A stretch of DNA of 8,743 nt from Chloroflexota bacterium (lineage in GTDB: Bacteria; Chloroflexota; Limnocylindria; Limnocylindrales; CSP1-4): positions 1-8,743 of the forward strand of contig JADGQH010000129.1 in assembly GCA_017881985.1 (NCBI GenBank), in the 5' to 3' direction. The translations under genes were made by a program, and so were the position numbers. Below are positions 6,708 to 8,743 of the stretch, in pieces. The notes beneath the pieces are model-generated. The model saw nothing but the letters and a program-made list of their open reading frames with translations, had not been told where the DNA came from and made no database searches. Each line of letters starts with the position of its first letter. The stretch's first letter is position 1.

Positions 6708-8045
6708 CTAGTTTAGGCGGTCGCCCGCCAACGCCGCGAGCTCGTCGGCGAGCCGGCCGACCAGCTCGTGGTCCTGGCCCTCCACCATCACGCGGAGGGC
6801 GGACTCAGTGCCAGACGGGCGCACGAGGATCCGCCCGCCGATCGACAGCCGGGCCTCCGCGGCGGAGATCGCCCGGCGCAGCTCGGGATCCGCCTCCCAC
6901 TGCTCCTTGTGGCGCACGTGGATCGCGCGCTGCTCCTGCGGGAAGAGCGGCACCTCGGCCGCCAGCTCGTCGATGGGACGGCCGGTCCGGCCCACGATGC
7001 CGAGGACCTCGAGCGCGGTGACCAGCCCGTCGCCCGTCGACGCGTGGTCGAGAACGATCACGTGGCCGCTCTTCTCGCCGCCCAGGTTCGCCCCCGTCAC
7101 CTGCATCCCGTCGAGGATGTACTTGTCGCCGACCGGCGTCCGGACGACCTGTCCGCCCCGTGCGCCGAGGGCCATCTCGAGGCCGCCGTTCGAGAGGACG
7201 GTGACCACGAGGATCCCGCCGGTGAGCGCGCCGCGCGCCAGCCGGTCGAGCGCGCACAGGCCCAGCAGCTGGTCCCCGTCGACGACCCGGCCGTGCCGGT
7301 CGACGACGACGAGGCGATCGGCGTCGCCGTCGAGCGCGAAGCCAAGGTCCGCGCCGCGGGCGATCACCTGCTCGGCGAGGTCGGCTGGCGCGGTGGCACC
7401 GCAGCCGACGTTGATGTTCTCTCCGTCCGGGTCGTTGTGGATCACCTCCACGCTGGCCCCGGTCGCCGCCAGGAGATCCGGGGCAGTGACGCCGCCGGAG
7501 CCGTGCGCGCAGTCGAGCACGATGCGCAGGCGGCATGGCGTCGCCCGGGCGAGGCGCAGTCGATCAGTCCGATACCGGTCGACGAGGGAGACGTCGTGGA
7601 CCATGCGCCCGATCCCGCCGTTGCGCGGCCCGGCGAGCTCCTCGGTTCGCCAGATGAGCTGCTCGAGCCGGTCCTCGACCGCGTCGTCGAGCTTGAGGCC
7701 GCGCCCGTCGAGCACCTTGAGCCCGTTGTCGTCGGCGGGGTTGTGGGACGCCGAGACCATGATCCCGGCCGCGAAGGAGCCCGTCCCCGCCAGGAATGCG
7801 AGGGCCGGCGTCGGGAGCACGCCCGCGTCGTGGACGTCGGCGCCGAGGCTGGCGGCGCCGGCCGCGATGGCAGCCACGAACATCTGCCCGGAGCGCCGGG
7901 TGTCGCGGCCCACGGCGAGGCTCCCGCCTGCCCCCACGAGCTCGTGGGCGGTCGCCCTTCCCAGCGCGTAGGCGATCGTCGGCCGGAGGTCGACGTTGGC
8001 GACCCCGCGGATGCCGTCGGTCCCGAAGAGTCGACCCATGGTCAC
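6708..8045 (-). CDS. glmM: Phosphoglucosamine mutase
   Basis: Converts glucosamine-6-phosphate to glucosamine-1-phosphate through a phosphoserine enzyme, feeding UDP-GlcNAc synthesis. Residues are numbered from the GTG. RLFGTDGIRG (5-14) is the family start. The phosphoserine is S100 in MVSASHNP (96-103). The Mg2+ loop is DGDADR (239-244), sugar recognition is GGEKSGH (322-328) and the phosphate-binding loop is RPSGTE (409-414). The length of 443-445 is typical. Two starts are possible: GTG at 8045, overlapping the upstream stop by 4 bases (GTGA), or ATG at 8039, which fits the family's usual MGRLFGTDG beginning better and would leave 2 bases between genes. Neither has a strong ribosome site. 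In other bacteria CdaA/CdaR bind GlmM and tune c-di-AMP production; the adjacent YbbR gene fits that. Confidence 0.98.
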   Translation of the reverse strand: MTMGRLFGTDGIRGVANVDLRPTIAYALGRATAHELVGAGGSLAVGRDTRRSGQMFVAAIAAGAASLGADVHDAGVLPTPALAFLAGTGSFAAGIMVSASHNPADDNGLKVLDGRGLKLDDAVEDRLEQLIWRTEELAGPRNGGIGRMVHDVSLVDRYRTDRLRLARATPCRLRIVLDCAHGSGGVTAPDLLAATGASVEVIHNDPDGENINVGCGATAPADLAEQVIARGADLGFALDGDADRLVVVDRHGRVVDGDQLLGLCALDRLARGALTGGILVVTVLSNGGLEMALGARGGQVVRTPVGDKYILDGMQVTGANLGGEKSGHVIVLDHASTGDGLVTALEVLGIVGRTGRPIDELAAEVPLFPQEQRAIHVRHKEQWEADPELRRAISAAEARLSIGGRILVRPSGTESALRVMVEGQDHELVGRLADELAALAGDRLN

Positions 8046-8743
8046 GGGACCGCGGATGGGCTGGGCGCGGGTGACGGCGACGGCGAGCTGGGCGGCGTGA
8101 CGGTCACGGAAACCTCCGGCGGCGCGAGCGCAGCGACGGTCAGGGCGGGCGGCACCGCCACCACGGGTGCGAGGGGATGCGTCCCGGCGCCGAGGCCCGC
8201 CACGTCGACGCTCGCCACGAGACCGGCCCCGTCGAGCGCATTGAGCGCCCCGATCGGACCGCCGATCGTGACGACGACCTGGGCCGCGCTCAGATCGTAG
8301 CGGGTCGCGGGGTCCGCGTTCGCAATGGTGATGCCGACCTGGAAGGACCGCGTCCCGACCTGCGGGCGAATCGCCACGGTCACGCGGGCGGTCGTCACGC
8401 CGAGGGCCGTGACGCCGGGCGGGAGGTCGAGCGCGGCGTCGGCAACGACGTCGGTGGTCGCCCCGGCGATCGAGACGGGCTTCGTGTCGATCTTCACGAG
8501 CGTGGCGAGCAGCGCGGACTCCGCCTCGACGGTGACGAGCAGCGGGGCGGCGGTGATCCCGCTGACCAGCATGCCCGGGTCCGGGATGCCGGATACGACG
8601 GGGTTGACGGGAAGGGCCCGGGTCGAGAGCTGGCTGCCGATCTGGATGGTCACCCGAACCGAGCTCGGCTGCAGCTCGACGGTCGGGACCACGTCGCCGC
8701 GCGCGTCGACCGCGAGCAGGTCGACGACCTGGTTGATGTCGAT
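8042..8743 (-). CDS. cdaR: YbbR-repeat protein, CdaR-like regulator of c-di-AMP synthesis, N-terminus cut by window edge
   Basis: The frame is open from the right edge (first codon at 8743) for 233 residues, ending just before glmM. It shows repeated beta-rich YbbR-type units. One ends at about residues 1-33 (INQVVDLLAVDARGD, then TVELQPSSVRVTI). A second spans about 40-125, with SGIPDPGMLVSGITAAPLLVT in 51-71 and the ending LGVTTARVTVAI. A third spans about 128-215, beginning FQVGITIANADP and ending LTVAALAPPEVSVTV. The tail is Pro/Ser-rich (SSPSPSPAPSPS). In the known cdaA-cdaR-glmM clusters the missing N-terminus carries a membrane anchor and the repeats face outward, modulating the cyclase CdaA. 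Neither anchor nor cyclase is visible here. The internal GTG at 8692 is not a credible start because homology continues upstream of it. The call rests on repeat style plus position before glmM. Confidence 0.85.
   Translation of the reverse strand: MDINQVVDLLAVDARGDVVPTVELQPSSVRVTIQIGSQLSTRALPVNPVVSGIPDPGMLVSGITAAPLLVTVEAESALLATLVKIDTKPVSIAGATTDVVADAALDLPPGVTALGVTTARVTVAIRPQVGTRSFQVGITIANADPATRYDLSAAQVVVTIGGPIGALNALDGAGLVASVDVAGLGAGTHPLAPVVAVPPALTVAALAPPEVSVTVTPPSSPSPSPAPSPSAVP

Noticed and set aside
4176..6716. 846-codon open frame on the plus strand opposite glmS and acpS
   Set aside because: A GC-rich antisense shadow with Arg/Asp/Gly/Val low-complexity content. The minus strand carries fully conserved GlmS and AcpS motifs over the same bases.

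Overview
The window is a very GC-rich bacterial segment in which every supported gene lies on the minus strand, so transcription runs from right to left. Genes are packed end to end with overlaps of 1 to 61 bases. The only real intergenic space is 48 bases between glmM and glmS. No promoter, terminator, RNA gene, mobile element, CRISPR array or long repeat was seen, so the window looks like the interior of one long operon cut at both ends. The GC content, the cell-envelope gene order and a MutL-like protein paired with a small acidic protein suggest a high-GC Chloroflexota (Limnocylindria- or Thermomicrobia-like) genome. That assignment is inferred from remembered gene order and protein style, not from a search.

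Region by region, in transcription order. 8743-8042: C-terminal part of a YbbR-repeat protein (CdaR), the usual partner of the c-di-AMP cyclase CdaA, which would be expected just beyond the right edge. 8045-6708: phosphoglucosamine mutase GlmM. 6659-4830: glucosamine-6-phosphate synthase GlmS. 4826-4278: holo-ACP synthase AcpS with an extra C-terminal segment. 4288-3284: stand-alone ADP-dependent NAD(P)H-hydrate dehydratase NnrD. 3287-1953: alanine racemase Alr with a C-terminal tail that runs 61 bases into the next gene. 2013-1483: a macro-domain protein with an altered binding loop. 1486-1196: a 96-residue acidic protein of unknown function. 1199-1: a MutL-like ASKHA-fold protein, cut by the left edge.

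The upstream half is a coherent envelope-precursor block. GlmS makes glucosamine-6-phosphate and GlmM converts it to glucosamine-1-phosphate for UDP-GlcNAc. Alr supplies D-alanine, and CdaR links GlmM to c-di-AMP signalling. AcpS activates acyl carrier protein for lipid synthesis and NnrD repairs hydrated NAD(P)H. Both are common passengers in such clusters.

The downstream half (macro protein, small acidic protein, MutL-like protein) is the least understood part. Its three genes are joined by stop/start overlaps, which suggests coupled translation and perhaps a shared function. No cobalamin-dependent mutase, the classic partner of MutL, lies in this window. No wholly new system can be demonstrated here; this triad is the best candidate for follow-up.
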